Source: Paracoccaceae bacterium (lineage in GTDB: Bacteria > Pseudomonadota > Alphaproteobacteria > Rhodobacterales > Rhodobacteraceae). From it: DNA of 45,612 nt. The notes under the pieces are model-generated. The model made no database searches and was not told the DNA's origin. It worked only from the letters and a program-made list of their open reading frames with translations. The position numbers and the translations under genes were made by a program. Numbering within the stretch: position 1 is the stretch's first letter; every line of letters starts with the position of its first letter. Below, piece after piece: positions 1-10,466 of this stretch. The stretch spans positions 1 through 45,612 of the forward strand of contig JAIOJF010000054.1 in NCBI GenBank assembly GCA_019911965.1, written 5' to 3'.

Positions 1-83
1 TTGGCCGGGCCATAGGTGGAATTGGAACAGCCGGTCATGGCCAGGGCACAGCCTGCCAGCAGGATCAGTTTATGCATCATCAT
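1..83 (-). CDS. Lipoprotein, N-terminal fragment cut by window edge
   Basis: Only the first 27 codons are in the window. Three ATG codons stand in a row, and a GGGAGAG ribosome binding site lies just upstream of the first one at 83. The peptide has a short hydrophobic stretch (KLILLAGCALAMTGC) ending in a lipobox-like AMTGC, so it should be a lipid-anchored envelope protein with Cys as residue 1 of the mature form. An earlier Cys (LAGC) is a second possible lipobox. It lies downstream of lpdA on the same strand. Nothing can be said about its function. Confidence 0.6.
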   Translation of the reverse strand, partial: MMMHKLILLAGCALAMTGCSNSTYGPA

Positions 84-176
84 CTCTCCCGGGCGACATC
101 TCGTCGCGTCATCTGTGACGCTATGATGCCTGGGCGCAGGAAATTGGATGCAGGGATCGTGTACCCGGCCGTCCCG

Positions 177-1571
177 TCAGATATGCAGCGCCTTGCCATA
201 GGCGTCGAGGACGCTCTCATGCATCATTTCCGACAGGGTCGGGTGCGGGAAGACGGTGTGCATCAGCTCGGCCTCGGTGGTCTCCAGCTGCCGCGCGATA
301 GCATAGCCCTGGATCAGTTCGGTCACTTCGGCGCCCACCATATGCGCCCCCAGCAATTCGCCGGTCTTCGCGTCAAACACGGTTTTGACCAGCCCCTCAG
401 GCTCGCCCAGCGCAATCGCCTTGCCGTTGCCGATGAAGGGGAAGCGGCCCACCTTTACATCAAAGCCCAGCTCCTTTGCCTTCGCCTCGGTATAGCCGAC
501 CGAGGCCACCTGCGGATGGCAATAGGTGCAGCCGGCAATCGCCTCGGGGCGTACGGGATGCGGATGAAGGCCGGCGATCTGTTCCGCCACCGCCACGCCT
601 TCATGGCTTGCCTTATGCGCCAGCCAGGGGGCACCGGCGATATCGCCAATGGCGTAAACGCCCTCGACCCCGGTGCGGCAATATTCATCGACCGCCACAT
701 GCGTGCGATCGGTTTTCACACCGATCCCCTCAAGGTTCAACCCTTCGACATTGCCGACAATCCCGACCGCCGAAATCACGGTATCGAACTCAAGGGTTTC
801 CACCTTGCCGGCCTTTTCGATATGCGCGATCACCTTGCCCTTGCCGCGATCCAGCTTGGTCACCGTCGATTTCTCGCGGATCTTCATGCCCTGCTTTTCA
901 AACTGCTTTTTGGCGAATTTCGAGATTTCCGCATCCTCGACCGGCAGTACCCGGTCCATCACCTCGACCACCGTGGTATCCGCACCCAGCGTGTTGAAGA
1001 AGCTGGCAAATTCGATGCCGATAGCACCCGATCCTATCACCAGCAGTCTTTTCGGCATGCGCTTGGGCACCAGCGCGTGGCGGTAGGTCCAGACCAGATC
1101 GCCATCCGCCTCCAGCCCCGGCAATTCGCGCGCCCGCGCCCCGGTTGCCGCCACGATGGATTTGGCCGTCAGGGTTTCCTCGCCCTTGGCAGTCTTGACG
1201 GTAAGGGTCGATTTGTCCTTGAACGTGGCCTCGCCCATCACCACGGTGACCTTGTTCTTCTTCATCAGATGACCGATGCCGCCGGACAATTGCGCCGCCA
1301 CCCCACGCGAGCGTTTGACCACCGCCTCCAGATCAAAGCCGATGCTGCCCGCCTTCAGGCCGAAATCACCGGCACGCTCCATCAGGTGAAAGACTTCCGC
1401 CGAGCGCAGCAGCGCCTTGGTCGGGATGCAGCCCCAGTTCAGGCAGATGCCGCCCAGGTTTTCCCGCTCGACCACGGCCACCTTCAGGCCCAGTTGCGCG
1501 CCCCGGATTGCCGCGACATAGCCACCGGGACCAGCCCCGATCACGATCATGTCAAAGTTTTGCGTCGTCAT
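177..1571 (-). CDS. lpdA: Dihydrolipoyl dehydrogenase (E3)
   Basis: This 464-residue flavoprotein reoxidises dihydrolipoamide in the 2-oxoglutarate, pyruvate or branched-chain dehydrogenase complexes, passing electrons to NAD+ in the cytoplasm. It shows the FAD fold motif GAGPGG near residue 12, the redox-active disulfide GGICLNWGC (Cys43 and Cys48), a second GSGAIG nucleotide-binding motif near residue 180, and the C-terminal HPTLSE active-site His/Glu pair (about 443/448). The length is typical of the family. The ATG at 1571 follows a GGAGGG site about 8 bases upstream. Its E1 and E2 partners are not in the window, so which complex it serves cannot be told from here. Confidence 0.95.
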   Translation of the reverse strand: MTTQNFDMIVIGAGPGGYVAAIRGAQLGLKVAVVERENLGGICLNWGCIPTKALLRSAEVFHLMERAGDFGLKAGSIGFDLEAVVKRSRGVAAQLSGGIGHLMKKNKVTVVMGEATFKDKSTLTVKTAKGEETLTAKSIVAATGARARELPGLEADGDLVWTYRHALVPKRMPKRLLVIGSGAIGIEFASFFNTLGADTTVVEVMDRVLPVEDAEISKFAKKQFEKQGMKIREKSTVTKLDRGKGKVIAHIEKAGKVETLEFDTVISAVGIVGNVEGLNLEGIGVKTDRTHVAVDEYCRTGVEGVYAIGDIAGAPWLAHKASHEGVAVAEQIAGLHPHPVRPEAIAGCTYCHPQVASVGYTEAKAKELGFDVKVGRFPFIGNGKAIALGEPEGLVKTVFDAKTGELLGAHMVGAEVTELIQGYAIARQLETTEAELMHTVFPHPTLSEMMHESVLDAYGKALHI

Positions 1572-1699
1572 GCCCTGCCCTCCGGATGGAAATTAGTTTG
1601 CCATTAAACCAATTTCCGCGCCCATGCAAATATCACCGCCTTGCGCAATAATGCTGCGCACGGAGCAGTGTTCACGGCGATATTGGCATGAATCATCCC

Positions 1700-1732
1700 C
1701 CGGCGGCAATTGATTGCCGCAATTGCCACCGG
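1700..1732. other. Strong hairpin between DUF924 gene and lpdA
   Basis: Two 13-base arms (1700-1712 and 1720-1732) pair with a single G-U or A-C type exception, depending on strand, around a 7-base loop. The core GGCAATTG / CAATTGCC is perfect. No T-run follows on either strand, so it is not a standard intrinsic terminator. It lies downstream of the DUF924 stop and upstream of lpdA on the minus strand, so it may stabilise or separate the two transcripts. Confidence 0.5.
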
Positions 1733-1758
1733 CGGGTCCGGGAATACCCTTCGCCGAA

Positions 1759-2334
1759 TCAGCCGGCGCGCAATTCCTGGATCGTGCTGGCATAGCCACC
1801 GGATGCCAGATAGGCGACTTCCTGGTTGGTCGGTGTACGCTCCAGCGCATCGTTGCGATAGGGGAAACGCCCGAAGCGGCGGATCACCTCGCGGTGGACC
1901 TTGGCATGCAGCAGGTTTTCCGCTCCGGTTTTCGGCATCCTGAGCATCATCAGCCGCACGCAGCGTTCCTGGTCCGTCAGGCTTTCGGAATGCATCAGCG
2001 GCAGATAGAAGAATTGCCGCTGCGGTTCGTCGGTCTTCATGTCGAAGCCCTGTCCGATGGCCTTCTTGGCGACGCAGACCGCCTTGCGGTCGGTCTCGAA
2101 CGCGCGGCCGGTGCCACGGAACATGTTGCGCGGAAACTGATCCAGCAGGATGATCAAAGCCAGCGACCGCACGGGATCGCAAATCCAGTCGTTATAGGTT
2201 CCGGCACGGGCCTGTTCCCAGGCCTCGCCAAACCTCTCCTGGATCATCGCATCCAGCTCTTCCGATCCGTTGTACCAGCCCGCCGGACCAACCTCGTCCA
2301 GCCAGAATTTGATGATCTCTGCTGCGTCAGCCAT
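1759..2334 (-). CDS. DUF924 family protein
   Basis: The 191-residue product matches the DUF924 family as remembered, a small all-helical cytoplasmic protein of unknown function resembling tetratricopeptide-like folds. Visible family features are the N-terminal IIKFWLDE, the central ILLDQFPRNMFRGTG segment, and later FFYLPLMHSE and the RFGRFPYRN motif. The length is normal. The ATG at 2334 follows GAAGGG at a short distance. It lies between the MFS permease gene and lpdA on the same strand, with a strong hairpin downstream. No biochemical role is known, and the context does not supply one. Confidence 0.85.
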   Translation of the reverse strand: MADAAEIIKFWLDEVGPAGWYNGSEELDAMIQERFGEAWEQARAGTYNDWICDPVRSLALIILLDQFPRNMFRGTGRAFETDRKAVCVAKKAIGQGFDMKTDEPQRQFFYLPLMHSESLTDQERCVRLMMLRMPKTGAENLLHAKVHREVIRRFGRFPYRNDALERTPTNQEVAYLASGGYASTIQELRAG

Positions 2335-2424
2335 CGCACCCTTCGCTCCGTCCCACTTACGCTTTTCCTTTTTGCGTTACATTCAAGCTTTGGAAATCAA
2401 TTGGACCTTTTCAAGGCAAGAAGA

Positions 2425-3702
2425 TTACCTTTCTGGGTTTCCCTCGCCAGTGTTGCCATCTTCCTCCATCGCCATTTCGATCGCCACTTCCTGCGCCATC
2501 TCCACCGCCACCGGCGAAGCGGTGGGTGCGACCGGCGCGTAATGGGTTGTGTATTCGACTGCGACGGTCGGCCGGCGGGTCATCCGGTAGAAGGCATAAG
2601 CCGTTGAAACTGCCATCAGAATTCCCAGATAGCCGAAAAACGCGAAAGGCCCCCATTGCGCCATCATCCAGCCCAGCACCACCGGCCCGGCAATCGCACC
2701 AATGCCGTTGACGAAGATCAGCCCGCCCGATGCTGCGGCCATATCCTCGAAATCCAGAAAGTCGTTGGTATAGGCGATATACAGGGAATATAGCGGGTTC
2801 GATATGCCGCCGATGATGAAGGCCAGAACTAGCAGCCACAGGAAATTGCCGGGAACCAGGACCCCCAGCAGCATCGCCACCGCGCCGAACAGGTTCAGCC
2901 CGGCGATCAGCTGGCGGCGGTCCATCCGGTCGGAAAACCAGCCGATCGGGTATTGGCAGACCATGCCGCCGACATAGATCGAGGCGACGAAGATCGAGAT
3001 GTCACGCACGCTCAGGCCCGCCTGCGCCCCGAACACCGCCGACATGCCGAACAGCGCCGAAAACACCGAGCCCAGCAGGAATGCGCCGACAAAGCCCAAG
3101 GGCGAGGTCTTGAACAAACGCCTGAGCGTCATCGTCTTGGTGGTCTGGAACACTGGCGCCGGATTGGCGCTGAGCAGGATCGGCGCGAACGACACCGACA
3201 CCAGCACCGAGGCGATGATGAACAGGTTGTAGCCGCCGGGATCGGCGACGTTCAGCAGCCCCTGCGCGGTGACAATGCCGATCATCTGCACGATCAGGTA
3301 TAACGACATGGTCTTGCCGCGCGTCTCGTTGGTGGCGGAATCGTTCAGCCAGCTTTCAGCCACCACGTAGACGCCGGAAAAGCAGAAGCCGATCACCACC
3401 CGCTCGACCGTCCACAATATCGGATGCGGCACCGCTGCATACAGCACCAGAACCGCCGAGATGAACGAGGCCAGCGCCGCGAAGACCCGGACATGCCCTA
3501 CCCGGCGGATCATCTCGGGCGCCAGCCGCGAGCCGCCCAGGAACCCCACGAAATAGGCCGACATGATGATCGACATCCAGGTGGTCGAGAATCCCTCGGA
3601 GGTGCCGCGCACGCCCAGCAACGTGCCTTGCAGGCCGTTGCCCAGCATCAACAGCATCATGCCCAGCAAAAGCGGCCATGTGTTTCGTGCGACAGCCAGC
3701 AT
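2425..3702 (-). CDS. MFS permease, YcaD-like
   Basis: This is an inner-membrane major facilitator superfamily transporter of 425 residues with about 12 hydrophobic segments. The first half holds a sugar/drug-porter-like GGSRLAPEMIRRVGHVRVF loop and the AESWLNDSAT segment typical of the YcaD-like branch. The central loop carries SDRMDRRQL. After the last helix there is an acidic, Glu/Met/Ala-rich tail of about 50 residues, probably cytoplasmic. The ATG at 3702 follows AAAGGATAGGCCA. It sits downstream of queA with a 31-base gap, so co-transcription is likely. The substrate is unknown. Confidence 0.85.
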   Translation of the reverse strand: MLAVARNTWPLLLGMMLLMLGNGLQGTLLGVRGTSEGFSTTWMSIIMSAYFVGFLGGSRLAPEMIRRVGHVRVFAALASFISAVLVLYAAVPHPILWTVERVVIGFCFSGVYVVAESWLNDSATNETRGKTMSLYLIVQMIGIVTAQGLLNVADPGGYNLFIIASVLVSVSFAPILLSANPAPVFQTTKTMTLRRLFKTSPLGFVGAFLLGSVFSALFGMSAVFGAQAGLSVRDISIFVASIYVGGMVCQYPIGWFSDRMDRRQLIAGLNLFGAVAMLLGVLVPGNFLWLLVLAFIIGGISNPLYSLYIAYTNDFLDFEDMAAASGGLIFVNGIGAIAGPVVLGWMMAQWGPFAFFGYLGILMAVSTAYAFYRMTRRPTVAVEYTTHYAPVAPTASPVAVEMAQEVAIEMAMEEDGNTGEGNPER

Positions 3703-3733
3703 TGGCCTATCCTTTATGTGTTCTCAGCCCGGC

Positions 3734-4855
3734 CTAACCGGTTGACGGGCCGGGATCATGCCCCGAAACGACAGGCTCAGCCGCCTTGCGCGACGCTCTA
3801 GCCGATTCCGGCAGCAACAGCGAGGCATCTCCGTAGGAAAAGAAACGATAGCGGCGGGAAACCGCGTGCGCATAGATCGCGTCGATCCGGGCCTTGCCCA
3901 TCAGGGCCGCGACCAGCATCAGCAGGGTCGATTTCGGCAGGTGGAAGTTCGTCATCAGCCCGTCGGTCACGCGAAATTGATAACCCGGGCGGATGAAAAT
4001 GTCGGTCTCGCCGCGGAACGGACGCACCACGCCATCATCGCCCGCCGCGCTTTCGATCAGCCTGAGGGCGGTGGTGCCGACCGGGATCACCCGCCCGCCT
4101 GCGGCGCGCGTGCGGTTGATCGCCTCGGCGGCCTCGGGCGTCACCTCGCCCCATTCGGCATGCATCCGGTGCTGGCTGACATCATCCACCTTGACCGGCA
4201 GGAAGGTGCCCGCGCCGACATGCAGCGTGACATGGCTGAAGGCCACCCCCCTAGCGGCCAGCCGCGCCAGCAGATCGGCATCGAAATGCAGCGATGCCGT
4301 CGGGGCTGCCACCGCGCCTCTGCTCCGGGCAAAGACGGTCTGGTAATCGGTCTTGTCGCGGGCATCGACCGGGCGAAGGGCAGCGATGTAGGGCGGCAGC
4401 GGCATGTTGCCCACCGCCTCCAGCGCGGCATCAAATTCAGCGCCTTGCAGATCGAAGCCCAGCACCACCTCGCCGTCCGGCTTGCCCAATACACGCGCCT
4501 CCAGCCCCCGGCCGAAGTCGATCACATCATTGATCTGCAACTTGCGCCCCGGTTTCGCCAGCGCCCGCCAGCCGCCATCCGGCAAGGGTGCCAGCAGCGT
4601 GATTTCGACGCGCGCCGCAACCGCGCCCTGCCCGGTCTGGCGGTGCCGGATACCGTCCAGCCGTCCGGGAATCACCTTTGTGTCGTTCAGGATCAGCCGG
4701 TCACCCGGGCCAAGCAGATCCGGCAAGTCGCGCACATGCAGATCACGGATCGCATCGCCCTCAGCCACCAGCAGCCGCGAGGCCGATCGCGGGCTGGCCG
4801 GGCGGGTGGCGATCAGCCCTTCGGGCAGGTGGAAATCAAACTCCGACAATCTCAT
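3734..4855 (-). CDS. queA: tRNA preQ1(34) S-adenosylmethionine ribosyltransferase-isomerase
   Basis: QueA transfers the ribosyl part of S-adenosylmethionine to 7-aminomethyl-7-deazaguanine in the anticodon, making epoxyqueuosine. The 373-residue product begins [20 protein letters not shown] and contains [43 protein letters not shown] and [13 protein letters not shown], all hallmarks of the family. The last 25 or so residues after the YGDASLLL motif form an extra Ala/Ser/Pro-rich tail. The start overlaps the stop of the upstream AsmA-like gene by four bases (ATGA), so translation is probably coupled. The queuosine pathway partner tgt is not in the window. Confidence 0.95.
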   Translation of the reverse strand: MRLSEFDFHLPEGLIATRPASPRSASRLLVAEGDAIRDLHVRDLPDLLGPGDRLILNDTKVIPGRLDGIRHRQTGQGAVAARVEITLLAPLPDGGWRALAKPGRKLQINDVIDFGRGLEARVLGKPDGEVVLGFDLQGAEFDAALEAVGNMPLPPYIAALRPVDARDKTDYQTVFARSRGAVAAPTASLHFDADLLARLAARGVAFSHVTLHVGAGTFLPVKVDDVSQHRMHAEWGEVTPEAAEAINRTRAAGGRVIPVGTTALRLIESAAGDDGVVRPFRGETDIFIRPGYQFRVTDGLMTNFHLPKSTLLMLVAALMGKARIDAIYAHAVSRRYRFFSYGDASLLLPESARASRKAAEPVVSGHDPGPSTG

Positions 4856-7800
4856 TCCGGGCGCTCCGGCACTGGCTGGCGGAACATTTCGCGGAACATG
4901 CCGGGGGTCAGGATCGACAGGGGATTGACCCCGACCTTTGGCTCGTCGGCATCGCCTTTCAGCGTATAGGTGAAGCCGAACAGCCCTTCACCCTTCTGCT
5001 TGCCGAACAGTTTGCCGAACAGCTTGGTCTGTTCCAGTACCCCGTTCAGGATGTAGATCGGTGTGATTACGCCCTGCATGTCCATCTGGCCGGTGGTGAA
5101 GCCGTAAACTCCATCCATCGTCAGTCCCAGCGCCGGGCCAACCGCGCTGGAGCGGTGCAATTTCACACCCTCCGGCAACAGGCGGAAGCGGGCGTCGATA
5201 TCGGTGAATGAAATACCTTCGCCGCCCAATTGCTCCAGCAGGCCGACAACGCTGATCGCCGCCAGAAGATCGGCCAGCGCGTTGGCGTTCTTCACCCTGG
5301 TGTCCTTGATCGTCAGCGACCCTTCATATTCGCCGCGCACGCCGCCCGGCACCAGCACCATATCCAGATGCCCGCCATTGGCCGAGGCGAACAGCCCCGC
5401 CGAGCGCATCACCTCGCCGGCCTGTTTGGAACTGAGGCGCACCGCCGTGCCGCCCTTGTCCGGGGCCAGCGCACCGACGATCCGCGCGCCGCCATTGATC
5501 CGGCCGGAGAAGCCACCGGATACACCGCCCCTGGTTGTCAACTCGCCTTCTACCCCGGTCAGGGCAATGCCGCTGGACACGATCAGCCGGTCCAGTTTCA
5601 CCGCAATCCGGTTGCCTGCCTCGCCGTTGCCGGGGCCACTGGAGAACCGGCTGGCGCGGAAATCCACCTCGCCGCCGCCAATGTCGAAATTCGCCTGACC
5701 GTCCGGGCCGATGCGGATATCCACCGGCGTTACCATCCAGCCGCCGATATCGACCTGCGAGAATCGCGCAACATCCAGCGTGCCATCGCTTTTCAGCGTG
5801 ATCTTGCCTTCCGCTTTCAGCCCGCGCGTTGTCAGGCTGATCGCGTCAATCGCCGCGGGTGATCCGAAGCTGCCGCTGATCGCCAGCCGCCCGGTCTCGT
5901 TCTTAGGCTTGGAAAACCCGACCTGCTCCAGCGACAGCGCCAGACGGTTCAGATCGGATAACAGCGTGAAGGAAGGGCGCTTGCCGCGCTCGAAGGCGAT
6001 GTCGATATGTCCGCTTCCCTTTCCGTCAACGCTGCCTTCGGGAAGGATGATGTTGAATTCATCCAGCAGGGCTTGCGATATTTCGATATTGCCGTCGATA
6101 CGGCTCTTGCCCTTGGCCTCAAGGCCGAAATCCTGCCGCCAGAGGCCGTTGGCCGGAACCGATCCGATCCTTGCCGCGCCCGATACCGTCAGGCCGGTTG
6201 GATCGACGAACACCGCCATTTCCTCGGCCGTCAGCAGCCTGCCCTTGACGAGCATGTCCGAGCGGGCGTTGCGCACGACGCCTTTCAGGGTGAAATTCAC
6301 CTCGTTCAACTCAACCTTCGGTGCCAGCGGCAGGCTGATCCGGCCCGCTACCTCGCCGTGGCCCGAAGCGATGTCCGGGCCGAGACCGGCCTTGGACAGA
6401 AACCGGAACGGCTCCTGGTCCAGAAGCGTCAGGAAGGAATGCAGCGGGCCTTTTGCCTTCAGGTCAATATCTGCCGGGGCAAAGCGGACCCTGATATCGG
6501 GAATGGTGAAGTGGCTGCCGGCGGCGTCGATCACGCCGCCACCCGGTGCGGTGATCTGGCCCTGTTCGATTGCGATGGTCAGGGACTGGTCGGTCAGCAC
6601 ACCATAGCCGATGCCGTTTTCGATCGGCGGCATGGTCTTCATGAACCGCACCGCGGCCCCGGCCACGTCGAAATTGACGCTGAGGCGCGGCGGTTCGCCC
6701 GGCGCGGTTCGGAAGGCTCCGCGAATGTTCTCCAGCCGCCCGTCCAGGATATTGGTTGCCAGCCATCTGCGGGTATTCTGCTTCAGGGTCAGCGGCCAGA
6801 AATTCAGCAGGTTCCCCGTACTGACGGATTTCACCGCCAGGTCCAGCGCATTGGTCCAACCCTCCGCGCCGGCCGCCAGCCGCCCTTTCAGCACGTAACT
6901 TGTCTCGGCATCGACCAGCACCATCTGGCCGATATCGACGATCAGCGGCGCGGTCTGCACCCGCATGTCGAGCGCCCCGACGGAAAATTCGAGCGGCTGG
7001 CCGAACATGCCTTCGGGGCTGATCAGCACCTTGGTGAATTTCAACTGCGCGATCACCGCGCCGATGGTGCGGTCGATCCGGTCGCCGATATAGGCATGGC
7101 CCTCGGCAATGATATGCGCGGCATCGGTGCGCAGCGCGATCTGGTTGAAGGTGAATTTTTCCAGCCTGTCGTCATAGCTCAGATAGGCCTTCGCCCCGGA
7201 AAACCGCACCGGGTCCGAGGCCTGCGTGGCGGCGATCACGCCCGCACCGATATCCAGCACACCGTTCATCTGCCCGAACCGCCCGTCGCCGGTCACCTCC
7301 ATCGTGACTGACCCGGCAATCGGTGCATCCAGCAGCCGCAGCCAGTCGAACGCCGCGATCTGATCGGCCAGATCGTTGGTCCGAAGCCCGGTGAACTGGC
7401 TGGAGAACACCGATACCTGCTGGCCCTTCGGCTTTTTCCATCCAAACGAGGCGGTGGATGGATCGTCGTCTTCCTGGCTTTCCAGCGCAAATGTGACGTT
7501 TGCCGCCAACTGCGCCGGATTGTTCTCGATCACCAGCCCGCCATCCTGGAAAGTCCAGCTTCGCCCGGATACATCATCGCGCAGAAACACGCTCATCGAC
7601 GTGCTTTCAACCACATGCAGGCGGGCCAGGAAATCCTGCGCAAAGATGTTTTCAACGGCGGCGATGATCTCGGCATAGCTGCGGTTCTGCTGGATTTCCG
7701 CGCCGCCACCCTCGACCCCGACGCGGATATCGAACGAGCCGTCCGGTTCGCGTGTCAGATTCAAGTGTGCGCGGTGCAGCCTGAGCGACAAAGGTTGCAG

Positions 7801-8298
7801 GCGGCCGCTCAGAAGGCCGGAACCTGCGATCTCGATCTCGACCTCGGGCAGGGTTGCCCGGATGCGACCGTCGGGATCCAGCAATTGAACATCATCCAGC
7901 ATCGCCAGCGCTGTGAAGCCGCCGGAAAAGGCCGAAATCCGGATATTTCCGATCTTCACGCTGGCATTGCTGATCGACTGGTTCAACCGCTTTTCAAAGC
8001 GTTCGCGGGCCCAGTCGGGTGCGCGGGTTTCCATTGCCAGCAACAGCATCAGCCCTGACAAAGCCAGTGCCAGCAGCACCGCGCTCAGCAAGGTTGCACG
8101 CGCCGCACGCCTCCGCCGCCGCCTCCGGCGGATCTTCTTGTCGACCGGTCTGTCGATTTCCGTCACCTGGCCTGCCCCTGGTCCACCGGCCTTGCAGCCC
8201 GGCACCGTCATTCCGCATTTGCCGGACAATAGCAACTCTTGCCGGGTTTCGCACAGGTCTGTCGAAAACCGGACAAGCGATGCGCCAATTCCCGCCAA
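4852..8298 (-). CDS. Large AsmA-like / DUF3971 envelope protein (YhdP/TamB-type)
   Basis: The product is up to 1,148 residues. A basic stretch ([15 protein letters not shown]) is followed by one transmembrane helix (about residues 68-90), then a very long beta-rich region, as in AsmA-like proteins such as YhdP. In other bacteria these anchor in the inner membrane and bridge the periplasm for phospholipid movement. The last part contains the AsmA-type [16 protein letters not shown] segment. The start is uncertain: the ATG at 8298 gives the longest form, but a GTG just before [10 protein letters not shown] (around 8160) follows an AGGGGCAGG sequence and would leave the basic/TM start intact. 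The stop overlaps queA by four bases. Confidence 0.8.
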   Translation of the reverse strand: MAGIGASLVRFSTDLCETRQELLLSGKCGMTVPGCKAGGPGAGQVTEIDRPVDKKIRRRRRRRRAARATLLSAVLLALALSGLMLLLAMETRAPDWARERFEKRLNQSISNASVKIGNIRISAFSGGFTALAMLDDVQLLDPDGRIRATLPEVEIEIAGSGLLSGRLQPLSLRLHRAHLNLTREPDGSFDIRVGVEGGGAEIQQNRSYAEIIAAVENIFAQDFLARLHVVESTSMSVFLRDDVSGRSWTFQDGGLVIENNPAQLAANVTFALESQEDDDPSTASFGWKKPKGQQVSVFSSQFTGLRTNDLADQIAAFDWLRLLDAPIAGSVTMEVTGDGRFGQMNGVLDIGAGVIAATQASDPVRFSGAKAYLSYDDRLEKFTFNQIALRTDAAHIIAEGHAYIGDRIDRTIGAVIAQLKFTKVLISPEGMFGQPLEFSVGALDMRVQTAPLIVDIGQMVLVDAETSYVLKGRLAAGAEGWTNALDLAVKSVSTGNLLNFWPLTLKQNTRRWLATNILDGRLENIRGAFRTAPGEPPRLSVNFDVAGAAVRFMKTMPPIENGIGYGVLTDQSLTIAIEQGQITAPGGGVIDAAGSHFTIPDIRVRFAPADIDLKAKGPLHSFLTLLDQEPFRFLSKAGLGPDIASGHGEVAGRISLPLAPKVELNEVNFTLKGVVRNARSDMLVKGRLLTAEEMAVFVDPTGLTVSGAARIGSVPANGLWRQDFGLEAKGKSRIDGNIEISQALLDEFNIILPEGSVDGKGSGHIDIAFERGKRPSFTLLSDLNRLALSLEQVGFSKPKNETGRLAISGSFGSPAAIDAISLTTRGLKAEGKITLKSDGTLDVARFSQVDIGGWMVTPVDIRIGPDGQANFDIGGGEVDFRASRFSSGPGNGEAGNRIAVKLDRLIVSSGIALTGVEGELTTRGGVSGGFSGRINGGARIVGALAPDKGGTAVRLSSKQAGEVMRSAGLFASANGGHLDMVLVPGGVRGEYEGSLTIKDTRVKNANALADLLAAISVVGLLEQLGGEGISFTDIDARFRLLPEGVKLHRSSAVGPALGLTMDGVYGFTTGQMDMQGVITPIYILNGVLEQTKLFGKLFGKQKGEGLFGFTYTLKGDADEPKVGVNPLSILTPGMFREMFRQPVPERPE

Positions 8299-8368
8299 CG
8301 CCCAGGCAAAACCGGCGACATTATGGCGGATAAGCGCCGATGCTACATGAATAAACCCGGAAAAACCC

Positions 8369-8389
8369 TTGAAACGGAACCAGTTTCAA
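8369..8389. promoter_or_regulatory. Perfect 7-bp dyad in divergent intergenic region
   Basis: TTGAAAC and GTTTCAA face each other across 7 bases in the 247-base gap between the divergent AsmA-like and M23 peptidase genes. It could be an operator or a small hairpin in either leader. No convincing -35/-10 pair was found next to it, so the regulatory reading is only an inference. Confidence 0.35.
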
Positions 8390-8545
8390 CATTCCTGCGT
8401 CAATGTTTCCAGTATCGTGACAATGCCGGATCGACCATATCAAAAGAGTTGAATTGAATTGTTCGATTGACTAGAAAACTTCGGTGCCGTCCCGGTTGCC
8501 CTCGCGGGCTTGCCGGAACTGCCGTTCAAGCGGAAGGAAAGATCA

Positions 8546-9886
8546 TTGCAGGCAAGCCTTAAACGTCGACTGCATGTCATGGCTGAACGCACCTTTCCGG
8601 AGCAGCGGCTTTACCTGAGGTCGGACCGTTCCACCCGCTACCTGCGACTGACCCCGGCTCGTCAACTGGCTATCATTGCCGGTGGTGGCGCGTTGTTCCT
8701 GTGGGCGATCTTCGTTACCGCCGCTTTGATGGTGAACATGTTCAGCGCCGGATCGGCCTCGCAGCAGGCGGCAATGCGCCAGCAGGATTACGAAGCCCGG
8801 CTGGAAAGCCTGTCAGCCGAGCGTGACAAGCGGGCGATGGAAACCCAGACCGCGCAGGAACGTTTCTATATCGCCCTGGATCAGATTTCCGCTCAACAGA
8901 CCGCGCTTCTGGCTTCCGAGGACCGGCGCAAGGAACTGGAAACCGGGATCGAGGTAATTCAGCGTACATTGCGCAAGGTAATGAAGGAACGCGACCGCGC
9001 TGCCATCCAGTCAGACAAGCTGCTGGCGGAATTGCAGGCGGCGACCGGCAACGTGTCCACCCAGGCCGGCGAGGCGGAAGAAATCGAGGTGACGCTGGAT
9101 TACCTTAATTCGGCACTGGACCAGACGGTAGATCAGCGCGACCGCATGGTCAGCGAAACCGAAAAGATGGAACGCAAGGTCGCCGATCTGAAGCATGACG
9201 CGAAATTGCAGGAAGAACGCAACCAGCGCATCTTCTCGCGGCTGGAAGAGGCGGTAGCGGTGTCGATCAGCCCGCTGGAACGCCTGTTTGAAGGCGTCGG
9301 CCTGTCCACCGACAAATTGCTGGACGATGTGAAGGCCGGTTATTCCGGCATGGGCGGGCCGCTGACACCGCTGGCCGTGTCCACCAAGGGCGAGCCGGAA
9401 GACCCGACCTCGTATCGCGCCAACCAGATCCTGGCCGATATGGACAAGATCAACATGCTCAGGATCGCTGCCGAGCGTGTGCCGCTGGCCATCCCGGTAA
9501 AGTCCTCGTTCCGTTTCACCAGCGGCTATGGCTGGCGTCGCCACCCGACCGCCGGAACCATGCGGATGCATGACGGCACCGATTTCGCCGCCGGTGTCGG
9601 CACCCCGATCTATGCCACCGGCGACGGCGTTGTCACCTTTGCCGGCTGGGCCGGCGGTTATGGCCGCGTGATCAAGATCCGGCACGCGATGGGCTTCGAA
9701 ACCCGCTACGCGCATTTGGCGAAATTCCGCGTACAGAAGGGGCAAAGGGTCTCGCGTGGGGATCGAATCGGTGATATGGGAAGCTCTGGCCGCAGCACCG
9801 GCTCGCATCTGCACTACGAGGTGCGCCTTGGCGGTAAATCGGTCAACCCAATGAAATTCATCAAGGCAGGCAGAGATGTTTTCTAA
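8546..9886 (+). CDS. M23 (LytM-type) peptidoglycan peptidase with coiled coil
   Basis: This is a membrane-anchored periplasmic protein of the M23 zinc endopeptidase family, which cuts peptide cross-links in peptidoglycan. A basic N-terminus precedes one transmembrane helix, then comes a long coiled coil rich in Glu, Lys, Gln and Arg, then the LytM domain in the last 120 residues. Zinc-ligand motifs are HDGTDFA and the C-terminal HLHYEV. I chose the TTG at 8546 because AAGGAAAG lies just upstream; a TTG at 8510 has no good site. The next gene, a bactofilin, overlaps it by 11 bases; bactofilin plus M23 peptidase is a known cell-shape pair in other bacteria. Confidence 0.9.
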   Translation: MQASLKRRLHVMAERTFPEQRLYLRSDRSTRYLRLTPARQLAIIAGGGALFLWAIFVTAALMVNMFSAGSASQQAAMRQQDYEARLESLSAERDKRAMETQTAQERFYIALDQISAQQTALLASEDRRKELETGIEVIQRTLRKVMKERDRAAIQSDKLLAELQAATGNVSTQAGEAEEIEVTLDYLNSALDQTVDQRDRMVSETEKMERKVADLKHDAKLQEERNQRIFSRLEEAVAVSISPLERLFEGVGLSTDKLLDDVKAGYSGMGGPLTPLAVSTKGEPEDPTSYRANQILADMDKINMLRIAAERVPLAIPVKSSFRFTSGYGWRRHPTAGTMRMHDGTDFAAGVGTPIYATGDGVVTFAGWAGGYGRVIKIRHAMGFETRYAHLAKFRVQKGQRVSRGDRIGDMGSSGRSTGSHLHYEVRLGGKSVNPMKFIKAGRDVF

Positions 9887-10436
9887 GAGCAAGATCAACG
9901 ATCCGACACCGAAACCGACGAAATCCGATGAGCGCCCCGCTATTGGCGGCGCTGCGGCGTCGGCTGGTGGCGGCTCGCCGCTGGCTGACAGACCCGCCAC
10001 GCCCGTAGCCCCAAAGCCGAAACCGGCCCCGTCGACGCTGAGTTCCGACCTTGTGATCAGCGGCAATCTGAAGACCACCGGCGATCTGCAGATCGAAGGC
10101 ATGGTAGACGGCGATATCCGCGCCCATCTGCTGACGGTTGGCGAAGGTGCCACCGTTAAGGGCGAGATCGTCGCCGATGACGTCGTGGTCAACGGCCGCG
10201 TCGTCGGTCGGGTGCGCGGCCTGAAGGTGCGCCTGACCTCGACCGCGCGGGTTGAAGGCGACATCATCCACAAGACCATCGCCATCGAAAGCGGTGCGCA
10301 TTTTGAAGGCTCCGTACAACGCCAGGACGATCCGCTGAATGCCGGGGCCAAGGCGATGCCCAAGCCTGCAGCCAGTGCCGCGCCTGCCCCCCGTCCGGAA
10401 CCCCCCGCACGGCGCAGCGAGTCGAAAGACCAGTAA
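9876..10436 (+). CDS. Bactofilin (polymer-forming cytoskeletal protein)
   Basis: The 186-residue product has the bactofilin layout: a Pro/Lys-rich disordered head (to about residue 48), a central beta-helical core beginning SDLVISGNLKTTGDLQIEG with repeated VDGDI, VKGEIVADDV and VNGRVVGRV turns, and a Pro/Ala-rich tail. Bactofilins polymerise without nucleotide and place cell-wall enzymes at the membrane. The ATG lies inside the last codons of the M23 peptidase gene (11-base overlap), which points to coupled translation and a joint role in cell shape. A clean intrinsic terminator follows 31 bases after the stop. Confidence 0.93.
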   Translation: MFSKSKINDPTPKPTKSDERPAIGGAAASAGGGSPLADRPATPVAPKPKPAPSTLSSDLVISGNLKTTGDLQIEGMVDGDIRAHLLTVGEGATVKGEIVADDVVVNGRVVGRVRGLKVRLTSTARVEGDIIHKTIAIESGAHFEGSVQRQDDPLNAGAKAMPKPAASAAPAPRPEPPARRSESKDQ

Positions 10437-10466
10437 ACCGGCCAACGCAAACCGGATGACCCAGCC

